Source: Tetrahymena elliotti 4EA (Eukaryota > Ciliophora > Oligohymenophorea > Hymenostomatida > Tetrahymenidae). Taken from it: a DNA stretch of 64,000 nucleotides. The notes beneath the pieces were generated by a model. It was not told the origin of the DNA, did no database searches, and was given only the letters and a program-made list of their open reading frames with translations. Shown here piece by piece: positions 1-12,113 of this stretch (the stretch's first letter is position 1; the number at the start of each line of letters is the position of its first letter). The stretch covers positions 434,001-498,000 of the forward strand of contig JH720293.1 of the NCBI GenBank assembly GCA_000231825.2. The letters are read 5' to 3'. The position numbers and the translations under genes were made by a program.

Positions 1-786
1 AAATTGGGGATTCTAAAAAGATTAAGTCTTATGATTGGACAGTAAATAATTTTATATCCTAAACTCTTTCATAAATTATCTTTCAAAAAGTGAAAGCCAT
101 ATAGATCATACAGGAATTAAATATCTTTCAGAGAGTCTTTCAAAGTGTTATCACTTAATTCAACTAAATCTAATAATTGTGAGGTAATTAATTACCTTAG
201 AAACCTTGAATAGATTCTGAATAAAATATATTTTTTAGAAATGAAATAGGTAGTTTAAAACCCTCCTTGTAATTAAATCATTATGAGCTTCATCATAAAA
301 TTAGGATCTTAAGGAGCTAAATTTTTGGGTTAAGGTTTGAAATTTTGTCGACATTTACAAAAACTCTCTCTCACAATTGGCAAGTATGGAAATCTTAAAA
401 AATTCAGCTAAATTTTTGAAATAATAAAAGTGGTTGCAATATCGGAATAGAGGGAATGGATGGATTAGGAAACGGCTTAAAAAATTTAAAACACCTAAAT
501 TTTTTAGATCTAAAAATAGGAATGTAAATAATTATATTAAATAGCTTATTTTACAAATTATTTTAGGGAAAATAAAGTTGATTAGCAGGGAATACAAAAT
601 TTAGCTACCAGACTTAGTAAATGCCAAAGGCTGACAGTTGTTTTTTTCTTGTTTAGATTGTAAGTTTTAATTTTCTTTTAAGTAAAATTATTTATAATTT
701 CATACCTTTAAAGACAAGAATCATAAATATTTGTAGACATCATGCACAAATCAAAGAGATTAACCTTCATTTCAGTTTCGAACTGA
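1..786 (+). CDS. Leucine-rich-repeat protein, 3' part (partial)
   Basis: The gene enters from the left edge, so its start is missing. With the ciliate code and short GT..AG introns removed it reads as successive ribonuclease-inhibitor-type leucine-rich repeats. Examples are a GIKYLSESLSKCYHLIQLNL repeat near 110-180, a GAKFLGQGLKFCRHLQKLSL repeat near 310-380 and a GMDGLGNGLKNLKHLNFLDL repeat near 455-515. A more degenerate GIQNLATRLSKCQRLTVV repeat lies near 573-640. Each visible repeat sits on its own exon, separated by introns of about 50-90 nt. After a last intron (about 660-710) the frame closes at TGA 784-786. Large families of such LRR proteins are known in Tetrahymena. They are presumed protein-protein interaction scaffolds, but nothing here shows the partner. 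Exon borders are approximate. Confidence 0.65.
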
Positions 787-1462
787 AATAAAAATAATTT
801 CATTATTTATTAAGACAAATTTATTAAAAAACAAAATCTAAAAATATTTAATATAAAGCTTTAAGAGGTACAATTTTAATGTTAAAAAAATATTTTAATT
901 CTAAATTTTACATTAAAATTTTAATATAACTCTATACTTATTTATATTACATTTTCTTATTTTATTTATTTCTTTTTGTAATACTCAATTTAATTCTCTT
1001 TTTTCTCTTTTTGCTTTAACATTTTATTAATTTTTATGTACTTTAGTATCTCTATTATTCCTGGAAAAAATTTTGAACAAATTTGAAGCAAATATAATCA
1101 AATGTTCTTTTTTGTTTCAAATTTTTTAAATAAAAAAATGCTATTTTCAAATATTTATTTTTAACATTATTACATTTAATTCGTAATAAAACTATTAATT
1201 ATTCTATTTAATATATTTAATAAAAATCAATATCTCAAATTAATCATATGATTAAATTAAATATAACATGAATGCAAAGTAACTAAAGTAAAGATAAGTT
1301 AGGTTCATTAATAATAGAATAAATTAAATTTTCCTTTAAAGTAATGGCATTCTTTATTAAAAAATTTAGATTAATTTGACTTTTTTTAATCTGAATAAAT
1401 TTAAAAGTTTTAGAATAATATAAAAATAAGTGTATGATACATATATATTAATTATTAATATT
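787..1462. other. Intergenic, convergent 3' ends
   Basis: Very AT-rich spacer between the LRR gene (ends 786) and the DOP1-like gene (stop at 1463). Long stretches are free of TGA only because of base composition. I see no coding pattern, tRNA or clear repeat; it should hold both 3' UTRs. Confidence 0.6.
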
Positions 1463-4400
1463 TCATTTCATTTCAAAAATAATTTTGTTTAATTCTATAA
1501 AATCTTATTCAATGACTTATTCTAGTAACTCAGGATCTATACTCAATCTTTTATGATTAATATCAATTAAATATTGACATAAGTAAAGAATTTTAGAATG
1601 GAGTTCACCTTCATTTTCAACCTTTTTTGAAAGAAAATTAAATTATTTTTAGTTTAATAAATGTGAAATAATAAATTTTACACAAGATTCTGTTATAATT
1701 ATTCTTCTCTAATCTTTATCAAAATTAGTTTATATTTCATTATCACTAATTGAATTTATATAATCTAGTTGATATGGCTCTCCAAAGTAGCTAGCAAGAT
1801 GTTATTTATATTGGAATGGTGTAACGACGCAACTTAAACTCATATTTAAACTCATACCATCATTTTGAATTTTAATTTTTTCTATTTTAACTCCTAAAAC
1901 TTTTTTTAAATTTTAAGTTTTTTTTTATTAAAATTTATTATTTTAAAAATTAATTTACAGTCAAAGGCAAACATCCATTCATAGAAATAGAATTCCTCTA
2001 ATTAAACAATTGATAAAAGCTCTATGAATTTGATTGCTGCTAAAACTAGATTAAGACTTGTATTAGTTTTTCTTCTCTTGTCATTAAATATCTTCATTAA
2101 GAAAGTCAAAATAGCTGGCCAAACAATTCTAAATTAGTCATTTAGTGTTTATTTAGACATTCTTAGGACAAGGATTCTGAAACAAAATAGAATCTAAGAA
2201 TTATAAATAAATAATTGATTAATTTGTCTAAGTAATTTAACTATAATTTACTAGAATATATATATTTGGTTAATTTGAGTCTTCATAATTAATAATAATC
2301 TCATTTAATGCTTCTAAAACATCAAGCAACTTTTTAGAATATTTATCAATATTTCCAGAATAAATAATGAAACAAATTCTAAATAATTTCTTTATTTTAT
2401 GGTTTTATTCATGATTTTTTGAAACTAAATTTTAGAACAACCCATCCCTAATAATTATTTATAAAAGCTTTAATATTATTTTTATTGATCAAATGAAATT
2501 ACTTTGTTAAAAATTCTTTGAATAGATCACCTTAATCTGAAATTCTATCAATAATATCTTTCCAATTTCTCAAAGTTTAAAAGTCACAATTAAAGAAATC
2601 CTTTATTTATTATGTTAAATATGTTTGTTTAATAAAGTGTCAAATAATGATTAATCTTAAATTTTACTTGACTGTTAAATAATTCTAAAATATTTTTTCT
2701 AATTTCTTTAGCTAATAGTTATCCACTATTTTTAAGCAAAGAATTAATAAGCTAAGAAGCATAAATCTCATGGATCATTTGATTTTTATCTGATTTCTTT
2801 TTCTCAATTGCTTTGAAGAGATCAAATAAAAAATTTTATGCAATCTTGGTAATTCTATCATCACTTGCATAAATATTTTAGAGGAGTTCGTAGCTCAAAT
2901 CACTCAAAACTTTATAACAAATAATTTAATTGTAAAGAATAAACTATTCATCACCAATATCTTTAAGTTCCTATTAATAATAAAATCAGCTTACTTAATA
3001 AATATAAGGTAAGTTACTTCGATATTTGGTAATTAGAAAATCATAAAATCAGGTTTATCTATGCTAGTTTGATATATAATAGGAGACATTGGGGCAATCA
3101 AAGAGAAATCATTGGTTTCAGATAGGCGACGAACAGCTTCTGATGTGCTTTTATTAACAGCAGTAGGTACTACACTAGTGAACTGAATCTTATTAGCTGC
3201 TATTTAAGATAATGTAAGCAGAATACCCTTAACTAATCTTCTGAGTTCTTTCCTAAATGAACGTTCAATCATAGCTTAATTAGGAGAAAACTTTTAAGTC
3301 ATCATAAAAATACTCTCTACTAACCAAATTAAGCTCTATGAGTGTTTAGAATTTTTAAATAGCCTTTAAAATAAAATGAAAAAAAAAATTTAAATATCTA
3401 ATTTTGATCATAAATAAATATTACTAATAGAACTTGTTTGCTGGAATCCATATATCTTAAAGATAATTATCTGACATTTTGGAATCATCAATAGGATAAA
3501 TAGAGAATATTATATAAGTAAAACTTAGAACATTTATTTCATTTATGCATATTTTTCTGCTGAAAGGGAATGTATTCTTTGGAATAGACATTCTAGTGTT
3601 GTAAAAATTGGTAATTTGGAGGACCATATCAGTTTGTAAGCAAACGTTTATAAAATCTACCAAGTTAATATCAAGTGAAATTATGAGATCTATAAGCTTA
3701 TATAGATTAATTGGGTATTCCTGTTCGTTATACCATTCATTACATATATAATTTGTATAGAGCTTAAATAATGCATGCATAGTATCAACACTAAATTAAG
3801 TAAAAATTGGTTTCATTATAGCAATAATCTTTTATCTTAAAGATTCTTTTTTGTTAAGGCTATCATCTTTAAGTTCTTGATAAAATTACTATTTTTTAAC
3901 AAGTTTTATTAAAAAAAACAAAAATGAAAATGCTTACTTAATTAAATATGACAAATGACTCATATTTATATTACAGAATGCCTTTACTTGTTAATTTATT
4001 TTAATAATTTTAGAAACTGTTTGATAAAGGCCAACAATGTAGAAAGGCTTCTATGATGCTTGATAAATTATCTAAGATATTTCTATTTATTTATACAAAC
4101 TATCCAAACTTTGCAGTTTGAGCTTCTTTTTTTTCAGCTTGTGTATTTGTGAATAATGATTTCAATCTTTTTCTTTCTGTGACTGGTTACACCTCTTACT
4201 TCTTAAATTTTAAAAAGTAGTTCATAAGTTTGTTCAAAGCATCAAATAGGATCTATATTAAAATTAAGAGAATTACATAAAATTTTATTTGATGTTTTTA
4301 TTTTTACAATTTAGTCTTATTGAGAAGCTGGTAAAGTGGTGGTTTCTTGTAAGAAAAGTGTTGAAACATCTTATTGTTAAAAGCTGCCATTCAATTTAGT

Positions 4401-7400
4401 TTTTAATTTAAAAGTTTATCTGATTGACAAAGTCCTTGAGTTAGATCCTCTAATCCTAGATAACTAAGACTGATTTTAATTTTCTTCTTGGAAATTAGTG
4501 ACTTAAGTCTCTTTGATTAAATCTACATAAGTATTAGTAATCTATTCAACATATTTTGATAGAATATTGGAGAGATTGCTTTGAGATTAAATGAGCTAAG
4601 AGCAGTAGAAAACAGTGCTATTAATTATTTTCAAGTATGTTTAATTAACATAATATATTTTGGTACTACTTAAACCCTAAAGCAAAGTAGGAAAACAAAA
4701 ATATGAAGTCAAAATCTCACTAATTAATTTTTTATCATCTGGTTTAAGATTAGAAATATTATCTTTTATCTTTTAAAGAATAATATTGAATAGATTTAGA
4801 ACTTAAACTTGCATAACCTAATTATTTGAAGCAATTAAATTGGATAGGCAAATAAGAATATTCTCAAGGACGGAAGTAATTGACTTCATTAATATTTCTG
4901 TACCTAAGATCTCATTCATAATTGATTCTAGGAAATCACAAAAGTTAGCATTGATTGTGGCATTTTTAGATTAAAATTTATAAGAAAAAGAATTTAAAGT
5001 TGATCCTTGCATGAGTTTAAGTGATAAAAAGATAATTATTTCAAGATAACTACAGGAATTTATATCAAATTGAGATTCCATGTGTGAAATCTAAGATATT
5101 TACTGCTAAAGTTTAAATGAAATAGTTGAATTAAAGCAATAATGAACAAATTTCTCTCTCAAAATACTAATGATTGATTTAATTTGCTTATATAAGTTCT
5201 ATACTTTATCTTAGTTATACTCATTTTTGAATAAGACTTTCTTATTATTTGCTAAAAAGTATTCAGCTTGCTTGTATTCATCTAGTAGATCACTAACCAA
5301 TGGATCCAAGATACTATTTAATTAGAATACATAATCAATCATTATTTTTAATAAATTTTATTTTGTTATTATTACCGTTATAAGTTATTCAAATTTTCAT
5401 TTAGCCAACTCCTTGATGTGTAACGTATAAGAGGATTATCGTCTTACAAATAATTTAACAACTCATAAATTCCTACACCATTATTTTAACTAGTATTCTC
5501 AAGGAAATAATCATTGGTAAGACGGAAATACTTTGAATAGCGCCTTTTAATAAATAAAAATGATTAAATATTCAAAGCTAATGAATATATATTACCTAAT
5601 AGCCTATTCTAAAGAAGGAGAAATCTTGAGATCTTCTTCAATGAAAGAATTGAATATCTAAGAATAAAAATTTTTGAAATGCAATATTTTGTTAATAATT
5701 TCAGAAGAAGAGATAGATTCTTCATCTAAAATGTAGTATAAGCTGTGAATTATCTTAAGGAGAGTTTACTCGTTTTTATTGATATAAACTCTGAATTCAT
5801 TAGGATTTTCTAGTAAATCATAAATATTTATAACAGAGAAGTAAAGAATTCTGGCTGACTTAGAGTTCAGACAAGAAATGAGTGAAGCTAGCCAATTAGG
5901 AATTACAGTTTTTTCTTATTTCTCAGAATGAGCAACCAAAATTTTATTCAGAGAAATTAGAATTTTGGAAGAATAATCCAAGATACCAAAATCGTCATCC
6001 ATTTATAAAATATATGAAACATATTCACAATAATACTCACTGAACTTAACAATATTCTCTCTATCTTATTCTGATAAAGTCACAGATACATTATTGCTCT
6101 AATTTTAATATTTATTTAATACTTCTTATTTGAAAAAATAATTTTGATACTTAAAGCTACTTCAGAAGCTCTAACACTAAATGTAAGGCAGGTCCTCTAT
6201 AAGCTGTTTAAGTGATAGTTTTAGGTCCTATTTTCACAAATGTCTATAAAATTTATTAAATAATAGGCTGAAAGCTCTCACTTATCTATGAGTAATCTAT
6301 TTAATTTTCTTCACTTAGTTCATTATGTTACATAGAAAGAGTAAATTCTATTAATTCTATTGACTGTAAAGCATTCATTTCATTTCTTTCATCCATAGCT
6401 TATGAAAGCTTCAAACCTAATTTACAATTAAATAAATAAAATTACTTTAGGTTCTCTTTTTATTTTGACTTTTTTAATTCATCTCAACATTTTTAAACAA
6501 TTTAAAGAAGATATAAGGTATTAAACAATGAAAATTAATAACATATTTTTACTTAACTGCTTTAGCACTTAATCAATATGATTAGAAATACTTTAAAGAA
6601 GACGCTGTGTAGAAAGAAACAAATTTTAATCATCTTTAACTAGAAACATAAACTTAACCATTTCAAAAGCAATTTCATCTAAAGTAAGTTCTATTAAATG
6701 ATCATGTTCTCTGTAGAAATTCTATAAAACCTTCAAGGGAATATTCTTATCAACTATTGAATTAAAAAATTTTTTGTAAGTAAATGCCAAAAATAATATA
6801 AACTTACTTAAAGGGAGAGAGAATAAGTTAAGAATTGATTTATTAATAAATTTTAATAGCTTGACTCCTCTTTCATCTTCTGATACGCTGAATTTGTTGT
6901 CTAGATCAGGTGGACCAAAAAGCCAAATGTTGATTTTTCTCATAACAGTGTATTCATTCAAGTGAAACTAATACATACATTATTATACTAAGAGCTGCTT
7001 ATCAGTGTCTGAGAGAATATCTTCTTCAATAGGAAAATGGGAAGTGATATAATCTAATCCAAACTTACGGGTTAACACATTTTCATCCTGCAAGACACTC
7101 AATAATGCATTAATAATTAAATTAGATTTATTTGGATAGAAATTCTCTTCACTTTTTAAGTCTTTGATAGCATCTAAATTAAAATTAGTTGAATTTTATT
7201 GAAATCAACTCTTGAAAAAAAATTAATAAACCTACTTATTTGTTTCATCAGCTAAATCTAAAGTTAAATTATTGGATCTTAAAAGTGATCATGAGAAATA
7301 ACAATTTATCCTTCAATAATATCTTAATCTGTACTTTGTTGAGTCAAATAATTAATATTTTCATCTTTAATACTGTAGACAGAATTTTTTTAAATTCTTA

Positions 7401-8283
7401 ATGAGTTATTGCTGCTATATCTACTATCACCAGTAACTGAATCTTCACTCTACACAAAAATATAAAAATTATTCATTTTAAAGTAAAATTTATAATGTGT
7501 AAACTACTTTTTGTTCGAAATTAGTGTATTCATTATCTATTTATTCGGCTTCCAAATGCTTAAAAGGTTTTGTTTTCTTATTCAAATACTTAAATCCTCC
7601 CATTCTAATCCTTGGAATTCTTAATATATTCATCCATAAGGCAGCAAAAAAATATTTTTAGCCTACTCCTTCTTGTATAGTGTCTAACAATTTTATTGTT
7701 AATCTTTAAACTTATTCATCATTATCTTCTAAACCTGGTAAAACACATGCTATAAGTCCAGGAAGACAGGGAATGAGCTGCACTTACAGTTCTGTAATAT
7801 ACTCTTAGATCAACTTCAAAAACTAAGGCTTAATCTTTTTATTCATTTATAATTAGGTTAATATCCTAGCCATATTAAAATTAATTTAGTTTTTTTATAA
7901 ACCCTTACTTGCAAAGAAGCGAATTGAAAGAAAGGAAAGAGACCAATAGCATAAAGAGCTAAATCTGATGAAAGTTAATTGACATATTTTTTATTATCTC
8001 CACTAAGCTTTAAAAGCTTTAAATTTTTAAAAATTTTTTCATATGTATTTAAAGCTTCTCCATGAACTTTAGAAGGTAATGATGGGTAAAGACATTATGC
8101 AAGTCTTTTAGCTAGAATATCTTTATAAGGAATGTGAGGTGTTTTATTTTCTTCTAAAATTTATGATGCTCTAAACAGCCAATTACTGGAATCAGCCCAT
8201 TCATTACTTTTTTCAAATTAAGCTAAATGATTTGCAAGTAACTTCTTCAATTATTCTGTTTCCTTAGCGTAAGACCTCTCCAT
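1463..8283 (-). CDS. DOP1: DOP1/Dopey family protein
   Basis: A large protein of roughly 2,000 residues that matches the Dopey family. DOP1 proteins are giant peripheral Golgi/endosome proteins that work with the flippase-associated scaffold Mon2 in endosome-to-Golgi and cargo traffic. The N terminus starts at ATG 8283 and carries the conserved Dopey N-terminal signature: NEWADSSNWL, then KRLAQCLYPSLPSKVHGEAL, then YAIGLFPFFQFAS. The next exon has IPCLPGLIACVLPGLED and LDTIQEGVGQKYFFAALW, and RKINIWLFGPPD matches the family's RLYAWLLG block. Several introns interrupt the gene; one near 6440-6560 restores the frame exactly. The C terminus ends with an acidic helix before TGA 1465-1463. The middle is long, helical and poorly conserved, as is usual for the family. 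Confidence 0.88.
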
Positions 8284-10192
8284 TAAATAAATTATTTTAA
8301 GCTAGTTTTTGTTTAATTCTAATGGCTACTGTTAAAAGAATATCTTATTTTACTTGTTAAATTATAAAAAATTAATTTATGAATAATAACAATCAAAATT
8401 GATTACAAATTAATTGATATAAATAATATAGAATATCCATATTAATTTTAATGCTAAAATGCGTAAGCAAATTTTTATTTTTGATCATACATTATCATAC
8501 ATTTTAGATATTAAATTTTTTATTAAAATTTCTAATAATTGAAATATCTATCATTCTAATATCTCATTAGGACTAATATCACCCTAACCTCATCCTATTA
8601 ATTAATTTTATAATTATTATAAGTACTATTTCACTTACTCTCCTTATTTATCCTTTTATAAATTACTCCTTATCTATCTAATAAAATTAGCACAATCCTT
8701 TGTCTAATTTATCCTAATTCAAAGATAAATTGTAAATTCATAATGAAATTTCTTCAGAAAAAAAATAAATCATAAAATACTTTATCTATCTATTTTCATT
8801 TTTTATTTATTAGATAAATTTAATTTAATTTTGGTTTCATAATTTTAAATTTATGCTTTTTTCAATAAAATAAAATTAAGATTTCATTCTCAAAATTACC
8901 TGACTTGCTTAACTTATCAATTCAACAATTCTTTCCCAATTTTTACATAAATTAAAATATTTAATTTTACTAAAACATAATAAATCATTTCATAATTTCT
9001 AAAATAATCTTATTATTTATTTTTTAATAATTTTATTCATAACAAAAATATCTTTTTATTTTCTTCAAAAAAGTAGAAAAGCTTTGAATTGTAATTTTGC
9101 AATTTAAAAAATAAATGTTAATCTATTTTTGATCATAAATGAAACAAAAAAATAGATATCGTTAATTAACATTTGAAAAATAAATGAAGGGTTATAAAAA
9201 AATATATTTTATCATTAATTCACATCTATTGAAAGATGTTAAAATATTTATTATTAGGAGTAATATTTAATCAACAATTAAAACATTATGTCTCATAAAA
9301 AATAATAAAAAAAATATTGTTTTTCCTTAATTTGCTAGAATTAAAAGCACTTATTTTTGTTAAAATTTTCTAAAAATTATTTTTTAGAATCCTTTAAATT
9401 CATTTATGAAAATATTTAAATTTAGAAAAACAATAAAACATATTAACACTTATCTCAATAAAGTAAGTAAATAGCAAGAAGAATATTTAAAACAATATTA
9501 AGTACAAATTTTTGTTTAAATTTGTAATAATCATTTTATTTAAGCTCCCCTAACTTAATGATATTCTATTAACTTTGAAATTAAAGAAATGTAATATTAA
9601 AACATATTAATCTTTTTTACTTTAGATAAAATAAATAATTTACAATAGTTTTATGAATAAAATATAAAATACAAGGTATTTTTGTTTCATTTTTAAATGT
9701 TTTTTTTTGTTAATATTGGTTAAAATATTTAGGATACTTTGATAACATTTTAAAATATTATTTGGATAATTTGATGACACTTTCAAAAAATACTTATTTT
9801 TTGTTTATAAAAATTTGTTTTGGCTTGTTAATTTTTTTTCAAAATATGTCCAACCAGAATATTGTGTATATGTTAAAAATTTAAAATGTTAATGAAAAGA
9901 ATTGCATAGAATTTTTTATGCAAATTGATTGTTAGTTTTAGAATGAAGGAGCTATAGACTAACTTTTATTTTAGGAAAGAATAAAATATGTTTATCAGAA
10001 GAAGTCATATAAAATAACAAAGTGTTCATTTGTAATAACTATTACAATTAATAAAAGATAGTAAGAAATAATGTTGCCTACAATTTTGAAATAATAATTA
10101 TTTAAATAAAAATTAAACAATTAAGGAAGAAAGAAGATATCCGAAATAAAATAAAAAACTAAGATAATTCAACAACAAATAAGCAAATCATA
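8284..10192. other. Intergenic region between divergent DOP1 and clathrin light chain genes
   Basis: About 1.9 kb of AT-rich sequence holding both promoters. Near 9720-9790 there is a short direct duplication of about 35 bp built around a TTTGAT-ACA core. From ATG 9846 a frame stays open with somewhat protein-like composition for about 80 codons, but it runs through the clathrin light chain start in another frame, so I do not call it a gene. No RNA gene was seen. Confidence 0.5.
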
Positions 10193-11555
10193 ATGGACGA
10201 TCATTTTTTTGAAGACGAAACCCAAAACCATCAAGGTAATTGAAAATAGATAGAAATAATACTTTTCATTTTTAAAAATATTACATTGTTAGCTTTAAGT
10301 AAATGAGAAATAGTTATTAATCAATAAGAGATAGCTTGTTAAACATATTTTTAATGTTGAATAATAGTGCATTAATAATTTAGTAAGTTATATGAAAAAT
10401 TTCATTCATACTATACAAAATAGAAGCTAGCAACATAAAAAATTATTTTGCATCCTTGCTTTATATTTAATTCTCAAAAAATAATCTATTTTTCTATTTT
10501 TAAAGAGGTTTTCTAATAAGAACCCAACTAAGAAACTAATTAATAAGCTGCTGGTGGTGATCATTTTGATAACTTCTTTGGCGAGCAAAGCTAAGGTTAA
10601 ACCCAATAAACATAACCTCAACATCAAGAAGAAATAGAAGCTGACTTCTTTGATTAACCTGCATAATAGGCTACTAATTATCAATAAAATACTCAAAGTA
10701 ATCATAAAATTTGATTGAATCAATCTATTTTAACGTTTTTGATTTTAATTTACTAAATTAGGCTAATATGGTGCTTTTGACAATAACTTTGGTACCAGCA
10801 GCCAACCTCCATAAAACTTTGATATGTTTGACCCTGCTGAACACACTCCTTAACAAGTAAAAAAAGTTTTTAGATTTTAGTTGAACTTTAGTCAAAAAGC
10901 ATAATTACATAAAATTTTTATTGAATTTTTTGTTTACCTAATAAGATTAGTGAACATGAAGAAAGAAAACTTAAACTCTAAAAAGATGAACAAGAAAGAA
11001 CTTAAAAGTTGATTTAAAAGCAAGTAATATGAATAAATTTTTAAGATAATAATTTAGATATTATGAATATGATATAATAGTAATAATGTTATTATTTTTA
11101 CTTAAAAGTCTGAAGAAAACACTTTGAAGAGCCAAAGAATTTCATCTGCCAAAACATATCTTTCTAACTGGAAATAGTAAAACGATTGATTTAATTTAAT
11201 GAATTAACTTAATCATAATTGATAACAAATTAATAGGGAGAGAGAATAAAATATTCAAAGAAGAAAGTAAGCCTGTCTTTAAGAAGAAGAAGTTTTAGTT
11301 GAATCAAGAAAGTAGCAAACTTATGTAATTAATGACGACTTAAAAATTATTTATTTAATGAATCGATTTAAAATTCATTTTCAATATTCTTTCATGCATT
11401 TTAACTTATTTTTTATACTTTAAAAATAGAAAAATTCTTGGGATAAGGTTACTAGTAATATTAGCTTAAAGGCCAGTGAATATCCTGGAGCTAAGGATGT
11501 TACTAGAATGAAGGAATCAATTCTTAATAAAAAATCTGATTTAGCTAATAATTGA
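10193..11555 (+). CDS. Clathrin light chain
   Basis: Regulatory light chain of clathrin triskelia, acting in coated vesicles. The model has about six exons. The first exon runs from ATG 10193 to about 10235 and reads MDDHFFEDETQ. The next (about 10500-10700) is rich in Gln and Pro with acidic/aromatic EADFFDQPA segments, as in other light chains. A basic helical exon follows (RKLKLQKDEQERTQKLIQKQ, about 10950-11020), which would be the heavy-chain-binding coiled coil. The last exon (about 11430-11555) has W-D-K-V and then PGAKDVTRMKESI. This matches the conserved C-terminal block (W..V, G-K-D-V-S-R-M) of light chains. It ends at TGA 11553-11555. Family assignment is firm from the C-terminal block and the architecture. 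The boundary of the exon beginning near 11245 is uncertain by a few bases. Confidence 0.82.
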
Positions 11556-12113
11556 AATGATAAAATTTAAATATTTTGTGTTAACTCGTAATGATTTTTT
11601 TTTCATTTTAAATTTTGTTTGTAAATAAATAAATGAAATACTTCAATTTAACCTTTTTAAGTCTTAAGTCTTCATCTTTGAAAAAATATTTCTTATTATT
11701 ATATCAAAATGATTGGTGAGACGCTCTTATTAATTTCAACACTTATGTTATTTATTTATTACAAAACAATTGATTGATGATTTATTATTTATCTTAATCA
11801 ATTAATTATTTAGAAAATATATTTGTTTTAGTAAAACTAATTTTACGCGTGGATATTTTTTTAGTTATTTCTATTAGGTTTCTAATTTGTTTTTATTTTT
11901 TTATGTATGATTAAGTTAAAAATCACAATTAATTATTAGTTTTAGATAACTAAAATATGTAATAATTTGAATGCAATTATCAGCTTAAAGAATATTAGGA
12001 GAACAAAATTGAATATGAATTAAAAAATATTCAAAACATAACTAAATTTTCAAGCATTTGTATAAATTAATAAAATTATTTTAAGTTTATTTTTACAAAA
12101 AACGATATTCTAA
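11556..12113. other. Intergenic, convergent 3' ends
   Basis: AT-rich spacer between the clathrin light chain and coronin stop codons. No gene, RNA or repeat is recognisable. Confidence 0.6.

Noticed and set aside
9846..10310. Short plus-strand ORF before the clathrin light chain
   Set aside because: Mildly protein-like for about 80 codons, but it overlaps the clathrin light chain start in a different frame. There is no family match, and TGA-free frames are common at this base composition.
10427..10723. Hydrophobic minus-strand ORF opposite the clathrin light chain
   Set aside because: Antisense shadow of the Gln-rich exon; the plus-strand frame has family motifs and splice sites.
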